Part shown: positions 35,458-43,850 of the stretch, one piece after another
How the letters are laid out: each line of letters opens with the position of its first letter
Position numbering within the stretch: the first letter of the stretch is position 1
Origin: Betaproteobacteria bacterium
GTDB lineage: Bacteria > Pseudomonadota > Gammaproteobacteria > Burkholderiales > Rhodocyclaceae
DNA length: 64,000 nt
Direction: 5' to 3'
NCBI GenBank assembly: GCA_016709965.1
Contig: JADJLT010000001.1
Span: 1,509,001 to 1,573,000, forward strand
The notes under the pieces: generated by a model
What the model was told of the DNA's origin: nothing
What the model saw: only the letters and a program-made list of their open reading frames with translations
Database searches by the model: none
Position numbers and translations under genes: made by a program

Positions 35458-35887
35458 GATAGTCACCTCATTCAGAAAGAAGATTGCCGAGCAATAAAAT
35501 GCAAATACCATACCAAAGAGCCGTCGCCTCGGCAGTAGCACCGAATGAGCATGTCACGATGGCTAATGAGCAACGACCGAAGAGCACATTTTCCCGTGCT
35601 CTTCGGTCGTTGCTTTCGGCCAACCTCGGCTACACCCAGATCATCCTTCAAGCAATGGCGGTAGGTAAAGGATGCGATTGGTGGCCGAATCCATCACCGG
35701 ATGAATTCAAAAAAGCCGTGATCCAAAAACAGTGGTGAGGCGTGCCCATCCTAAATACCACCAACGACAGTACTAGCTAAGTTGCCCCACGCAACAATGG
35801 CTTGACTAGCCCCGGCTGAACACTTTCGTCGCTGCTGTTACTTGCATCAGGTTCCACCACGCACGGCTCAATGGCCAACGCAAGCAC
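35458..35887. other. Gene-poor gap with a strong palindrome
   Basis: 430 bases. The main feature is the 19-bp perfect inverted repeat at 35569-35614. A 59-codon frame (35559-35738, MANEQRPKSTFSRALRSLL...) runs across it but has no clear ribosome site. It may be real, because hairpin and frame do not exclude each other, but I cannot support it. Confidence 0.4.
35569..35614. repeat. Perfect 19-bp inverted repeat
   Basis: AGCAACGACCGAAGAGCAC and its exact reverse complement are separated by eight bases (ATTTTCCC). It is followed by TTTCGG, not a T-run, and no gene ends nearby, so a terminator is unlikely. Could be a structured RNA, an operator or a mobile-element remnant. Confidence 0.75.
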
Positions 35888-36100
35888 TTACGCCCTCCCT
35901 TCGCTTGCCAGCTTTTGCAGCAATTTCATTGCTAGTTTCTCGGGCGACCTATTCGCAAGCTGGGTGCTGGCGCCACCCTTTGACGTTGAAACAACCAGAA
36001 TCATTCCAGCCACCCAATAATTGCCCTGGTAGGTCGTTCCATCGACCTCGCAACGGACTAGATAGCGTTGCTGTCGAAAACTTTCTTTCAGGTCACTCAT
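35888..36100 (-). CDS. Small hypothetical protein (70 aa)
   Basis: 70 residues from MSDLKESFRQQRYLVRCEVDG, chosen because a GGGG site precedes it; the frame stays open for 22 more codons upstream. Predicted beta-rich first half and a helical end (PEKLAMKLLQKLASEG). Family not recognised. Divergent from the CZB gene, with a 52-base gap. Confidence 0.5.
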   Translation of the reverse strand: MSDLKESFRQQRYLVRCEVDGTTYQGNYWVAGMILVVSTSKGGASTQLANRSPEKLAMKLLQKLASEGRA

Positions 36101-36152
36101 GACGCCCCAATGTTGTTCAAAAATACATCTTATCAATTTGGAGTGGTAGACC

Positions 36153-36614
36153 ATGGAAGCAGCCAAAAAAAGAAACCGTCAGCAATCACGCTTCGATCAA
36201 CCACGTTCAATTCTGCGTCACAATTACGCAATGACCCTAGACATCATCGACAACGCGATTCGACGCCACCTTCGCTGGGTGGCTGATTTTCATTCAGTGC
36301 TCGCCGGTACACTGACGAAGGATTTTGACCCGGAAACAGCGAGAGACGACACGGCATGCGCCCTAGGCGAGTGGTTTGGCAGTATTGAATCACTTGAGCT
36401 ACTAGGCGAAGACTTCCATATCCGGTCAAGGGCTCTCCACGCAACATTTCATGAAATAGCTGCAGAAGTGGTCGAAAGCCTGAATGCGAATGACCCCCCG
36501 GAAGTCACCAAAGCATTAATTTCAGCGCTGGAGGATTTATCCAAGAGTGTGGTTGAGTTCCTTGAGTTTGCCAAAAAGAGGCTGCTTGGAGTCCCGCCGT
36601 CCTGGAAGAGTTAA
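36153..36614 (+). CDS. Stand-alone CZB (chemoreceptor zinc-binding) domain protein
   Basis: 153 residues with the complete CZB signature: His39 in HLRW, Cys69 in CALGEWF, and His96/His100 in HATFH, the 3-His/1-Cys set that binds zinc in chemoreceptors and in DgcZ. No output domain is attached: about 30 polar residues precede the domain and a short tail follows. It may sense zinc or oxidants and act on a partner encoded elsewhere. GGAG lies nine bases before the ATG. Confidence 0.78.
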   Translation: MEAAKKRNRQQSRFDQPRSILRHNYAMTLDIIDNAIRRHLRWVADFHSVLAGTLTKDFDPETARDDTACALGEWFGSIESLELLGEDFHIRSRALHATFHEIAAEVVESLNANDPPEVTKALISALEDLSKSVVEFLEFAKKRLLGVPPSWKS

Positions 36615-36659
36615 TTTCTCTCGAGGCAGGACAGCAGAAGAACGCGACAGCCAACACAG

Positions 36660-36888
36660 GAGGCTTCAATGCTTTACCGCGGGAGAGCCGCCGATCAAGT
36701 CGCTACGACCCACGCTACAGTACCCCACGAGCAGCAACAGCCGACTTGAAGCGCGAGCCGCCGAGCCTTTCGACGGAGACTTCAAGCGGCGCGTGCCCTG
36801 GCTACGTTATCGACCACGTACAGCCGCTCAAGCGTGGTGGCGCTGATACGCCGAGGAAGCGGCCAAGCAAAAAGACAGGTGCGAGTAA
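36660..36888 (+). pseudogene. HNH endonuclease remnant
   Basis: In one frame the translation reaches ACPGYVIDHVQPLKRGGADTP (36789-36854), the characteristic core of small secreted HNH nucleases (GYVIDH...PLKRGGAD). The family normally continues SNMQWQT and then an Ala/Lys-rich end. Here the Asn-Met-Gln-Trp-Gln part is missing, and the ending EEAAKQKDRCE appears in another frame, closed by TAA at 36886-36888. A short deletion with a frameshift therefore removed part of the HNH site. The N-terminal part is degraded and I cannot place the original start. Confidence 0.65.
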
Positions 36889-36976
36889 TCAACCGACTTC
36901 AGACTCCATTACGCTTTAACACGGCAAAACAGACTCAAAGCAAAGGGCTGATTTCCGTACAGCATCCGTACAAAGC

Positions 36977-37002
36977 AAAAGAGCCACCCGAGAGGATGGC
37001 TC
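36977..37002 (-). terminator. Terminator downstream of tRNA-Arg
   Basis: On the minus strand GAGCCATCC-TCTC-GGGTGGCTC (nine pairs, one of them G-U) followed by TTTT. Located 26 bases beyond the encoded CCA of the tRNA gene. Confidence 0.8.
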
Positions 37003-37027
37003 AATAGCTTGATTTTAAGAGAAATTC

Positions 37028-37104
37028 TGGTGCGCCCGGAGAGATTCGAACCCCCGACCCCTGCCTTCGGAGGGCAGTACTCTATCCAGCTGAGCTACGG
37101 GCGC
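37028..37104 (-). tRNA. tRNA-Arg (anticodon CCG)
   Basis: 77 bases including an encoded CCA end (37030-37028). Acceptor stem GCGCCCG/CGGGCGC with discriminator A. Anticodon arm CTGCC-CTCCGAA-GGCAG gives CCG, which reads CGG codons. T-arm GGGGG-TTCGAAT-CTCTC is present. No duplicated 3' tRNA fragment (attachment site) was found in the adjoining gene-poor stretch. Confidence 0.96.
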
Positions 37105-37208
37105 ATGGGAGGGAGGCATTCTACCCTCTGGGTACGACTTGCGTCCATTCTCAAAACCGGATTAAGCTCCTACAAATCTACAAGTTTGCTTGATTCGGTA
37201 AAAACAAC

Positions 37209-38066
37209 ATGTCAAATGAGATCAATCAGGAACTGTCGCACGATGTTGTAGAGAAAGTGATGAGCAGCATCGATATCCCGACCTGCCCAGGAATGGTCAC
37301 TGATGCAATGCGAGAGGCTCAGAAGGATGAGCCGGATTTAAGCCGTTTGGCCGATATCATTGGCAGCGATGCCGGCATGTCGGCTGCCGCCCTTAAACTT
37401 GCCAACTCGCCACTGTTCGGTGCGAATAATCGGGTGGTGAGCGTGCGCAAGGCGGTTGAACGCCTGGGCATCCAGAATGTTGTTTGCGTGGTCGTCGCTT
37501 CTGCACTCCGTGCCAGTGTTACCGGTTTGCCTGCCGCCTGGGTCGAAGATTTCTGGAGGCGAACGATGCAGCTCGCCCTGGCATCGAGTTTGGTTGCTCG
37601 CCGTCAATATGGCATTTCTGCCGATGCGGCGTACACCTATGCGCTTTTTCACAACGCGGCCATACCTCTGCTGATGCGTCGCTTCCCAAATTACGCCGAT
37701 GTTCTCGAGGGCTGCCGCAGCGAAGGGAGGATGCTGAGCGATGCCGAAGAGCAATACTTCCCTTGCACCCATTCCATCGTCGGTTCACTGCTGGTGCGTA
37801 ACTGGGGACTTCCACCCTTGCTCGGCCAGGCTATCCGTTTTCACCACGAAAAGGATGTCTATGATTTACCGGATCGTAGCTTGCCCGGCGGCGCCCTGTC
37901 ATTAATCGCAGTGACTCAGGTGGCTGAACACCTTCTCGACGAAATCATTGGTGACACTAGCGAAGTTGATACCAATCTGCTCGAGCGTGCACTCGCCTTC
38001 CTGGGCATTTCGAACGACGACCTTGATGAATTACGCCAACGGTTCGCCTCTGCCGTGGAAAATTAA
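37209..38066 (+). CDS. HDOD-domain signalling protein
   Basis: 285 residues with an HDOD domain (about 17-215): IPTCPGMVTDAMREAQKDEPDLSRL, DAGMSAAALKLANSPLFG, VSVRKAVERLGIQNVVCVVVASALR. HDOD proteins are non-catalytic relatives of HD hydrolases that serve in bacterial signalling, often with c-di-GMP or motility systems. No other domain is attached. Convergent with the NlpC/P60 gene, with a 12-base gap. Confidence 0.88.
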   Translation: MSNEINQELSHDVVEKVMSSIDIPTCPGMVTDAMREAQKDEPDLSRLADIIGSDAGMSAAALKLANSPLFGANNRVVSVRKAVERLGIQNVVCVVVASALRASVTGLPAAWVEDFWRRTMQLALASSLVARRQYGISADAAYTYALFHNAAIPLLMRRFPNYADVLEGCRSEGRMLSDAEEQYFPCTHSIVGSLLVRNWGLPPLLGQAIRFHHEKDVYDLPDRSLPGGALSLIAVTQVAEHLLDEIIGDTSEVDTNLLERALAFLGISNDDLDELRQRFASAVEN

Positions 38067-38078
38067 GCCAACTAGACT

Positions 38079-38567
38079 TTAATCTAACAACGTGCGCGCC
38101 TCTTCAAAACGCTGCGCATAATAGCGATCGCTAAGCTTGTCGATGCGAACCTTGCCATTGGTGGACGGCGCGTGAATAAAGCGTGTATCACCGATGTATA
38201 TACCGACATGCGAGTAGGATCGATTCATCGTATTGAAGAAGACCAGATCGCCCGGCCGCAGTTCTCCTTGCGCGATTGGCCGCCCATTGCGGGCAATGTC
38301 AGCAGCACTACCCAGCACTTTGAGGCCGGCTGCCCGACCATAGATATAACTGACCATCCCGCTGCAATCCAGGCCGGCCTCGGGGTTCTTGCCGCCAAAA
38401 CGGTAACCGGTATCGATCAAGCCCAAGGCGTAGAACACCACTTCGTTGCCCACTTGGCTGACCGGACGTATAGTTTCCGTCGAGCCGGATGTACGCCGCT
38501 CCGCAGTACCGCAGGCGGCCAACAGGAAGATCGACAGAAAAATTGAAAACAGTCGCGGAAGTCGCAT
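38079..38567 (-). CDS. NlpC/P60 lipoprotein (C40 peptidase)
   Basis: 162 residues. Lipoprotein signal with lipobox LLAAC (MRLPRLFSIFLSIFLLAACG), then the C40 peptidase domain with catalytic Cys in GLDCSGMVSY, His in YSHVGIYIG, and a downstream polar residue near FIHAPSTNG. Probably an outer-membrane-anchored peptidoglycan endopeptidase cleaving stem peptides, as in NlpC/Spr-type proteins. Confidence 0.92.
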   Translation of the reverse strand: MRLPRLFSIFLSIFLLAACGTAERRTSGSTETIRPVSQVGNEVVFYALGLIDTGYRFGGKNPEAGLDCSGMVSYIYGRAAGLKVLGSAADIARNGRPIAQGELRPGDLVFFNTMNRSYSHVGIYIGDTRFIHAPSTNGKVRIDKLSDRYYAQRFEEARTLLD

Positions 38568-38630
38568 GTAGCTGGTGTGCTTTCTAGGAACAACTCGTAA
38601 CTTACCGTTTTTACAGGAATTTTCAAGACC

Positions 38631-40085
38631 ATGAACCTACAGAATACAGAACTTCTGCGGTCAAGCAACCTGATAGGCGGGCAATGGGTCGAAGCCGACA
38701 GCGGTGCCCGACTGTCCGTGATCAACCCCGCCACGGGAAACACGCTGGGTGATGTGCCGTTGTGCGGCGCCGCCGAAACCCGTCGCGCCATCGAGGCGGC
38801 GGATGCGGTCTGGCCGGCCTGGCGAGGGCTGACCGCTCGCCGCCGCGCCCAATTGCTTCAGGCATGGTTCAAACTCATCGTCGACAATGCCGAGGATCTG
38901 GCGCAACTGGTGACGGCCGAATGTGGCAAGCCTTTGTCCGAGGCCAGAGGCGAAGTGATCTACGGCGCATCATTTATCGAGTGGTTTGCGGAAGAAGGCA
39001 AACGGACTTACGGCGAAAGCATTCCTAGCCCGGCAGCCAACACTCGATTGATTGTCATCAAGCAACCGATCGGCGTCTGCGCCGCGATCACGCCCTGGAA
39101 CTTTCCGCTCGCCATGATCACCCGCAAGGTTGCGCCGGCCCTGGCCGCGGGTTGCCCGGTGGTCGTCAAACCGGCTGAAGCCACGCCGCTCACGGCGCTG
39201 GCGTTGGCCGTGCTGGCCGAGGAAGCGGGGTTCCCCCCCGGCGTTTTCAATGTTGTCACGGGCAAACCAGCAGATATTGGTGGGGAGCTCTGCGCAAACC
39301 CGATCGTCCGCAAGCTCTCTTTCACCGGCTCGACTGGTGTTGGCCGACTGCTGATGGCGCAATGTGCCCCGACCATCAAAAAACTGTCGCTTGAACTCGG
39401 CGGCAACGCGCCTTTTATCGTTTTTGACGACGCCGACTTAAATGCTGCGGTCGACGGCGCTTTGGCGGCGAAATACAGAAATACCGGCCAGACCTGCGTA
39501 TGCGCCAACCGCTTTCTGGTGCAAGCCGGTATCTACGAGGAGTTCGCGACAAAATTTGCCGAGAAGGCCCGCGGCCTGAAGGTGGGCGATGGCACCGAGG
39601 CTGGCGTCGTACAGGGTCCGTTGATCAATGCGGCCGGCCTGAGCAAGGTCGAAGCCCATGTGGCCGATGCCGTCGGCAAGGGGGCTCGCGTGCTGTGTGG
39701 TGGCGCCCGTCACGAGCGCGGCGGCAATTTCTTCCAGCCAACCGTGCTGGCTGACGTAACGACCGAGATGAAGGTAGCTCGCGAAGAAACCTTCGGCCCG
39801 GTGGCGCCGCTTTTCCGTTTCGAGACGGAGGCTGAGGCCATCGCCATGGCCAATGACACCGAGTTCGGCTTGGCAGCGTATTTCTTTACCCGCAATGTTG
39901 GCCGCTGCTGGCGCGTCGGCGAGGCGCTTGAATACGGCATGGTCGGTGTCAATACAGGGATGATTTCGAACGAGGTCGCACCGTTCGGCGGCATCAAACA
40001 ATCCGGCCTTGGCCGTGAGGGTTCGAAGTACGGCATCGAGGATTATCTGGAAATCAAATATCTCTGCTTCGACATCAATACCTGA
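38631..40085 (+). CDS. gabD: Succinate-semialdehyde dehydrogenase
   Basis: 484-residue aldehyde dehydrogenase of the GabD type, oxidising succinate semialdehyde to succinate with NAD(P). ITPWNFPLAM, ELGGNAPFIVFDDADL and the catalytic NTGQTCVCANR (second Cys two residues after the nucleophile, as in GabD) are visible. Full length. The stop overlaps the next gene as TGATG. No GABA transaminase lies nearby, so the pathway source of the aldehyde is not visible here. Confidence 0.92.
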   Translation: MNLQNTELLRSSNLIGGQWVEADSGARLSVINPATGNTLGDVPLCGAAETRRAIEAADAVWPAWRGLTARRRAQLLQAWFKLIVDNAEDLAQLVTAECGKPLSEARGEVIYGASFIEWFAEEGKRTYGESIPSPAANTRLIVIKQPIGVCAAITPWNFPLAMITRKVAPALAAGCPVVVKPAEATPLTALALAVLAEEAGFPPGVFNVVTGKPADIGGELCANPIVRKLSFTGSTGVGRLLMAQCAPTIKKLSLELGGNAPFIVFDDADLNAAVDGALAAKYRNTGQTCVCANRFLVQAGIYEEFATKFAEKARGLKVGDGTEAGVVQGPLINAAGLSKVEAHVADAVGKGARVLCGGARHERGGNFFQPTVLADVTTEMKVAREETFGPVAPLFRFETEAEAIAMANDTEFGLAAYFFTRNVGRCWRVGEALEYGMVGVNTGMISNEVAPFGGIKQSGLGREGSKYGIEDYLEIKYLCFDINT

Positions 40086-40741
40086 TGGGCAAGCTCATCC
40101 TCGTCCTGCTGCTGGCACTGGCAGCCGTGCTGCTTTGGCGCAACTGGTGTCGGCAGCGGCGTGAGGCTTACATCAACACCTATCCACTTCATCGCATTCT
40201 CGACCAGCGGCTGGCGGCCCGCCGCCCGGAACTGACAGTCGAACAACGCATCGAGGTTTTCGCTGCACTGAGCGACTATTTTCAGCTCTGCCGCAAGGCG
40301 GGACGACGCATGGTCGCCATGCCATCGCAAGTGGCCGACGATGCCTGGCACGAGTTCATTTTGTTCACTCGCCAGTACGACAAATTCTGCCGCCATGCCT
40401 TCGGGCGATTCCTTCACCACACGCCGGCTGAGGCAATGAGCACGCCGACGCAAGCCGGCGATGGCATTCGGCGCGCCTGGCGCCTGGCCTGTGCGCACGA
40501 AAAAATCAATCAAAAAAGTCCGGAGCGTTTGCCCCGCCTTTTTGCGCTGGATGCGTCCCTCGGTATCGCCGGCGGATTCATCTATCAGCTTGATTGCCTG
40601 GCAGCGAGTGGTGGTACCGGTTCAGGTTATTGCGCCAGCCACATCGGATGCGGCGGTGATGGCAGCGGTTGCGCCGGAGACTCCGGCGCATCTGATGGCG
40701 ACAGCGGTGGTTGTGGCGGCGGGTGCGGTGGCGGAGATTGA
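40085..40741 (+). CDS. Membrane-anchored protein with glycine-rich tail (GRDP-like)
   Basis: 218 residues. N-terminal membrane helix (MGKLILVLLLALAAVLLW), a helical domain with VADDAWHEFILFTRQYDKFC and FGRFLHHTP, and a Gly/Ser/Cys/Asp-rich end (SGGCGGGCGGGD). The WHEF-HHTP pattern resembles the conserved part of glycine-rich-domain proteins (PF07173-like); this was judged by eye. Starts inside the gabD stop (TGATG) and ends four bases from the convergent microprotein gene. Confidence 0.6.
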   Translation: MGKLILVLLLALAAVLLWRNWCRQRREAYINTYPLHRILDQRLAARRPELTVEQRIEVFAALSDYFQLCRKAGRRMVAMPSQVADDAWHEFILFTRQYDKFCRHAFGRFLHHTPAEAMSTPTQAGDGIRRAWRLACAHEKINQKSPERLPRLFALDASLGIAGGFIYQLDCLAASGGTGSGYCASHIGCGGDGSGCAGDSGASDGDSGGCGGGCGGGD

Positions 40742-40745
40742 CCAG

Positions 40746-40889
40746 CTACTTGTGATAAGTCCGGCCGCTGCCAGAAGCGCCATGCCCCGAATTTGCCACC
40801 GTATCAAACATGCTCCAGCCCTGCTGTTGGGCATAGACAAAGAGTAACAATGCAAAGACGCCGGAGGCGAGTGTGAACTTGTCAAACAT
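40746..40889 (-). CDS. 47-residue membrane microprotein
   Basis: 47 residues: MFDKF, then one hydrophobic helix (TLASGVFALLLFVYA), then a polar Gly/Ser-rich tail ending RTYHK. The start is supported because the DUF4178 stop and this ATG overlap as TGATG, which implies translational coupling. No homologue comes to mind. Its position suggests that it is part of the DUF350-SPFH-DUF4178 unit, perhaps as a membrane partner. Confidence 0.65.
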   Translation of the reverse strand: MFDKFTLASGVFALLLFVYAQQQGWSMFDTVANSGHGASGSGRTYHK

Positions 40890-42814
40890 CAGTCGTCCCC
40901 ATCTGAATCGTCAGCGCTCTCCGGCGCATGATCACTTTCGGCCCAGCGACGCGCCTCGAAGGCGGCATGGCGCATGGCGCTAAAGACCGGAAAGATGATG
41001 ATAAAGATCATCACCAGCACGAAATTTGACCAGCCCGCACCGGCTGTACGCACTTCGAGGGTATCGCGCACCGCTACCGGCTTGTCCTGTGCCATATCCG
41101 GGTCCAGCGTCAGATAGTAGGTGCCGGCCGGAATATTCAGGAAGACGATTTCGTCGTCCCGACTGCCCTCAGTCCATCGCCCATCGTCGTAGCCACTGTA
41201 AAACGACAATTCGCGTCCCGCCTGCCAGGCTGCGCCGGTGTTCTTGTTGACCAGCACCATGTCGAGTCCAATCCAGTTGTTGTCGAGTGAAGTCCGGTTC
41301 TTTACGGCTATCTTGCGTGGCTTGCCGGAAATCTCGAATTCGCGGGTCTGGACCTCCGCTCCTGGCTGTGGCTCGAACGTAAAATCCTGCCGCAGCAATA
41401 ATTTGCCGCTGGAAAACAACACAAAAAAAGCCTGAAGCAGCATGGCTGCCAAGGCCAGTTTCCAGGACAAGCCCCATATCCGTCGATTTGTCTCACCCCA
41501 GGGATTCGGTTGATTGGCGAAAACCCCGATCGGCCGAAAAAGGATGTCCTTCAGTTTGAAAGCCTCCGCAATCACTTGCGGCTCGACGTAGCTGCCCTGC
41601 GACCAGGTCAAATCGTTGCCGGTCGATTCGCTGGACAACATCAACGGAGGCGCCACGTAATCAATCACGCGATTGGTTTCGCCCCGCCTCACCCGCCAAG
41701 TAAACTCCCCGGTAACCTGAATCACCTCGACAACAGGCGATGTCGAAAAATGCTTGAACGATTGCCCGCCAAAGCGAACGTTCTCCAGTTCAACGATCCC
41801 GCCGGCCGGCGGTTTGGACAGCACATCGACGACATTCCAGTGACCGTTGTATTCAGTCAGCCAGCGATAGGTGCCATTTTCGCAAGCCAGCAGGTATTCG
41901 CTCCAGTCGTAGGCAATGCCATCGACCCGGCATTGCTTGACGAGAAACCCGATCACTTCAAGCGCCTTGCCCTCCAGAAGTCCCTTGCTACCGAGCGGCA
42001 CGCGCGGCGTATACCGCTCATCGCGCATCCCCAGCGACTTCGACAAGACCTTGTAACTCTGGTCCGTCGCATCGACCACTGCACCACAGGAAGCGCAGCC
42101 TACCGCCAGGATTTCCTGCGAACGAGCCGCCATCGGAGCGCCGCAACCTGGGCAACGGAAAACGCGAGCTTCGACCATCTTTGTCGGAATGGCCATGCCA
42201 TCGCGAAGATTGCTCATCCGCAACGACCGGAAGTCGACCGCCTCGCCGACAAACAATAACGGTGGAGTTTCCGAATAATCCAGTGTTGCGAAATTTGCCT
42301 GATTTCTCAGGTCGACCGCAGCAACGGGGTAGCCGGCACCAACCTTGAATGGCAACTCACCCTGACCTGCGATGCATTCGGCGTTTTCGATATTGCTGAC
42401 GGTCCATGCCTGGCTAGCGAGGGAAATCCGCTGCCCGATCTTTAACTGGTCAAAATCCGGCAAAGGTTCCCGAACCTGCTGCATGAAGGAAAGCACATAT
42501 TCACCAGCCGCTTCCGACAACCAGCCATTCCGCATGTCGTCAAACAGCAGGTGCCATTCGTTCCACGTTCCCTGGCTGTACTCGATCTGGATACGTCCGA
42601 TCAGCGCGAAATGAACCCCCTGATAGCTACCCTCCGCTCCCAGTTGCAGCGGCGAACGATCCTCGACCAGCGCCGCCATCTTGCCGATGTCTTCCAGATT
42701 CTGGTCGTGACGAACCAGCATGCTCTGACAGTATTCGCAGACGGCAAAGACCGAGGACGCCGACTTGAAAACAACCGGCGCCCCGCAGGATGGACATTGG
42801 GCGCTTAAAGCCAC
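40889..42814 (-). CDS. DUF4178 protein with zinc ribbons and two membrane helices
   Basis: 641 residues with a GTG start. A zinc ribbon at the N-terminus (C7-C10, C26-C29) is followed by beta-rich DUF4178-type regions (about 55-200 and 275-420). A second ribbon (CPGCGAP...CASCG, about 220-245) lies between them. Near 455-475 and 600-620 are membrane helices that enclose a periplasm-type domain. Known to co-occur with SPFH and DUF350 proteins; the biochemical role is unknown. Starts ten bases after the SPFH stop. Confidence 0.82.
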   Translation of the reverse strand: MALSAQCPSCGAPVVFKSASSVFAVCEYCQSMLVRHDQNLEDIGKMAALVEDRSPLQLGAEGSYQGVHFALIGRIQIEYSQGTWNEWHLLFDDMRNGWLSEAAGEYVLSFMQQVREPLPDFDQLKIGQRISLASQAWTVSNIENAECIAGQGELPFKVGAGYPVAAVDLRNQANFATLDYSETPPLLFVGEAVDFRSLRMSNLRDGMAIPTKMVEARVFRCPGCGAPMAARSQEILAVGCASCGAVVDATDQSYKVLSKSLGMRDERYTPRVPLGSKGLLEGKALEVIGFLVKQCRVDGIAYDWSEYLLACENGTYRWLTEYNGHWNVVDVLSKPPAGGIVELENVRFGGQSFKHFSTSPVVEVIQVTGEFTWRVRRGETNRVIDYVAPPLMLSSESTGNDLTWSQGSYVEPQVIAEAFKLKDILFRPIGVFANQPNPWGETNRRIWGLSWKLALAAMLLQAFFVLFSSGKLLLRQDFTFEPQPGAEVQTREFEISGKPRKIAVKNRTSLDNNWIGLDMVLVNKNTGAAWQAGRELSFYSGYDDGRWTEGSRDDEIVFLNIPAGTYYLTLDPDMAQDKPVAVRDTLEVRTAGAGWSNFVLVMIFIIIFPVFSAMRHAAFEARRWAESDHAPESADDSDGDD

Positions 42815-42824
42815 GTTGCTGCGG

Positions 42825-43832
42825 TCAACTCAATTTTTTGAGCAATTCCGCTTTTTTGGCATCGAACTCGGCCTGGCTCAGAATGCCTTTTTCGACCAGC
42901 CCATGCAGCTTTTCAAGGGTAGCCACGACTTCGTCTGCTGACACCGAGGCCGCCACCGCGCTGGCGGGTTGTGCGGCCGATGCCATTGCCTGCCCCATGA
43001 CCTGACCAAAACCGATGCCCGCCCCCATACCGACGCCCATGCCGGCCATGCCGCCTTCGTTCTTTGCCGCCTCGGGAATGGCGTTGGCAACCTGGTACTG
43101 CGTGAAGCGTTGCATGTCACCGATCATGTTCATGCCGATCTTCTGGTCGAGAACCTTCTGCAATTCTTCCGGCAACGAGACGTTCTGGACAACCAGCGAA
43201 TCCAGCACCAAGCCGTATTCGGCGAACATCGGCGCAGCCTTGGCCAGCATGGCCTTGCCGAACTCATCCTGGTTGGCCGCCATGTCAATGAATGGCACTC
43301 CGGATTCGCCGAACAGGTCAGTCAATCCGGCCACCATCGTGTTGCGCAGCTGACCTTCCAGCTCTTCCCGGGTGTAGGTATCGCGGGTGCCGGAAATTTT
43401 CTGATAGAAGGTCTTCGGATCAGTCAGGTGATACGAATAGATGCCGAAGGCGCGCAGGCGAACAATGCCGAATTCCTTGTCGCGGATCGTGATCGGATTG
43501 GGGGTGCCCCACTTTTGATCAAGCTGTGTGCGCGTCGAGAAGAAATAGACGTCCGACTTGAATGGGGACTCGAACAGCTTGTCCCAGTTTTTCAGGTAGG
43601 TCAGGACCGGTAGCGTCTGTGTCGTCAGCTTGTACATGCCAGGAACGAAGACATCGGCCACCGTACCTTCGTTGACGAACATTGCCACCTGCGAATCGCG
43701 TACCGTCAGACTGGCGCCATTCTGGATTTCCATTTCCGCCATCGGGTAACGCCAAGCCAGCGTACCGTCGCCACCCTCGGTCCATTGAAGGATGTCGATA
43801 AACTGCTTCTTGATGAAGTCCATCAAAGCCAT
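42825..43832 (-). CDS. SPFH-domain protein with C-terminal SHOCT
   Basis: 335 residues. Virion-core/YdjI-like SPFH domain (about 20-240), then a Gly/Met-rich linker (AGMGVGMGAGIGFG) and a C-terminal SHOCT-like helix pair (LEKLHGLVEKGILSQAEFDAKKAELLKKL). SPFH proteins form membrane-associated oligomers. The short gaps (18 bases after DUF350, 10 bases before DUF4178) indicate one operon. Confidence 0.88.
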   Translation of the reverse strand: MALMDFIKKQFIDILQWTEGGDGTLAWRYPMAEMEIQNGASLTVRDSQVAMFVNEGTVADVFVPGMYKLTTQTLPVLTYLKNWDKLFESPFKSDVYFFSTRTQLDQKWGTPNPITIRDKEFGIVRLRAFGIYSYHLTDPKTFYQKISGTRDTYTREELEGQLRNTMVAGLTDLFGESGVPFIDMAANQDEFGKAMLAKAAPMFAEYGLVLDSLVVQNVSLPEELQKVLDQKIGMNMIGDMQRFTQYQVANAIPEAAKNEGGMAGMGVGMGAGIGFGQVMGQAMASAAQPASAVAASVSADEVVATLEKLHGLVEKGILSQAEFDAKKAELLKKLS

Positions 43833-43850
43833 GAAATTCTCCTTGAGTGA

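Noticed and set aside
35569..35614. Palindrome as a rho-independent terminator
   Set aside because: Not followed by a T-run and not at a gene end.
35559..35738. 59-codon plus-strand frame MANEQRPKSTFSRALRSLL...
   Set aside because: No convincing ribosome site or known family; mentioned only within the gap description.
36600..37104. Genomic island integrated at tRNA-Arg
   Set aside because: No duplicated tRNA 3' end, no integrase next to it, and only one broken HNH gene; evidence is too thin.
42820..42838. Possible eleventh dispersed repeat (minus strand AAAAAATTGAGTTGACCGC)
   Set aside because: Only TTGACCGC and an A/T run match; CCGG is absent, so it is not counted.
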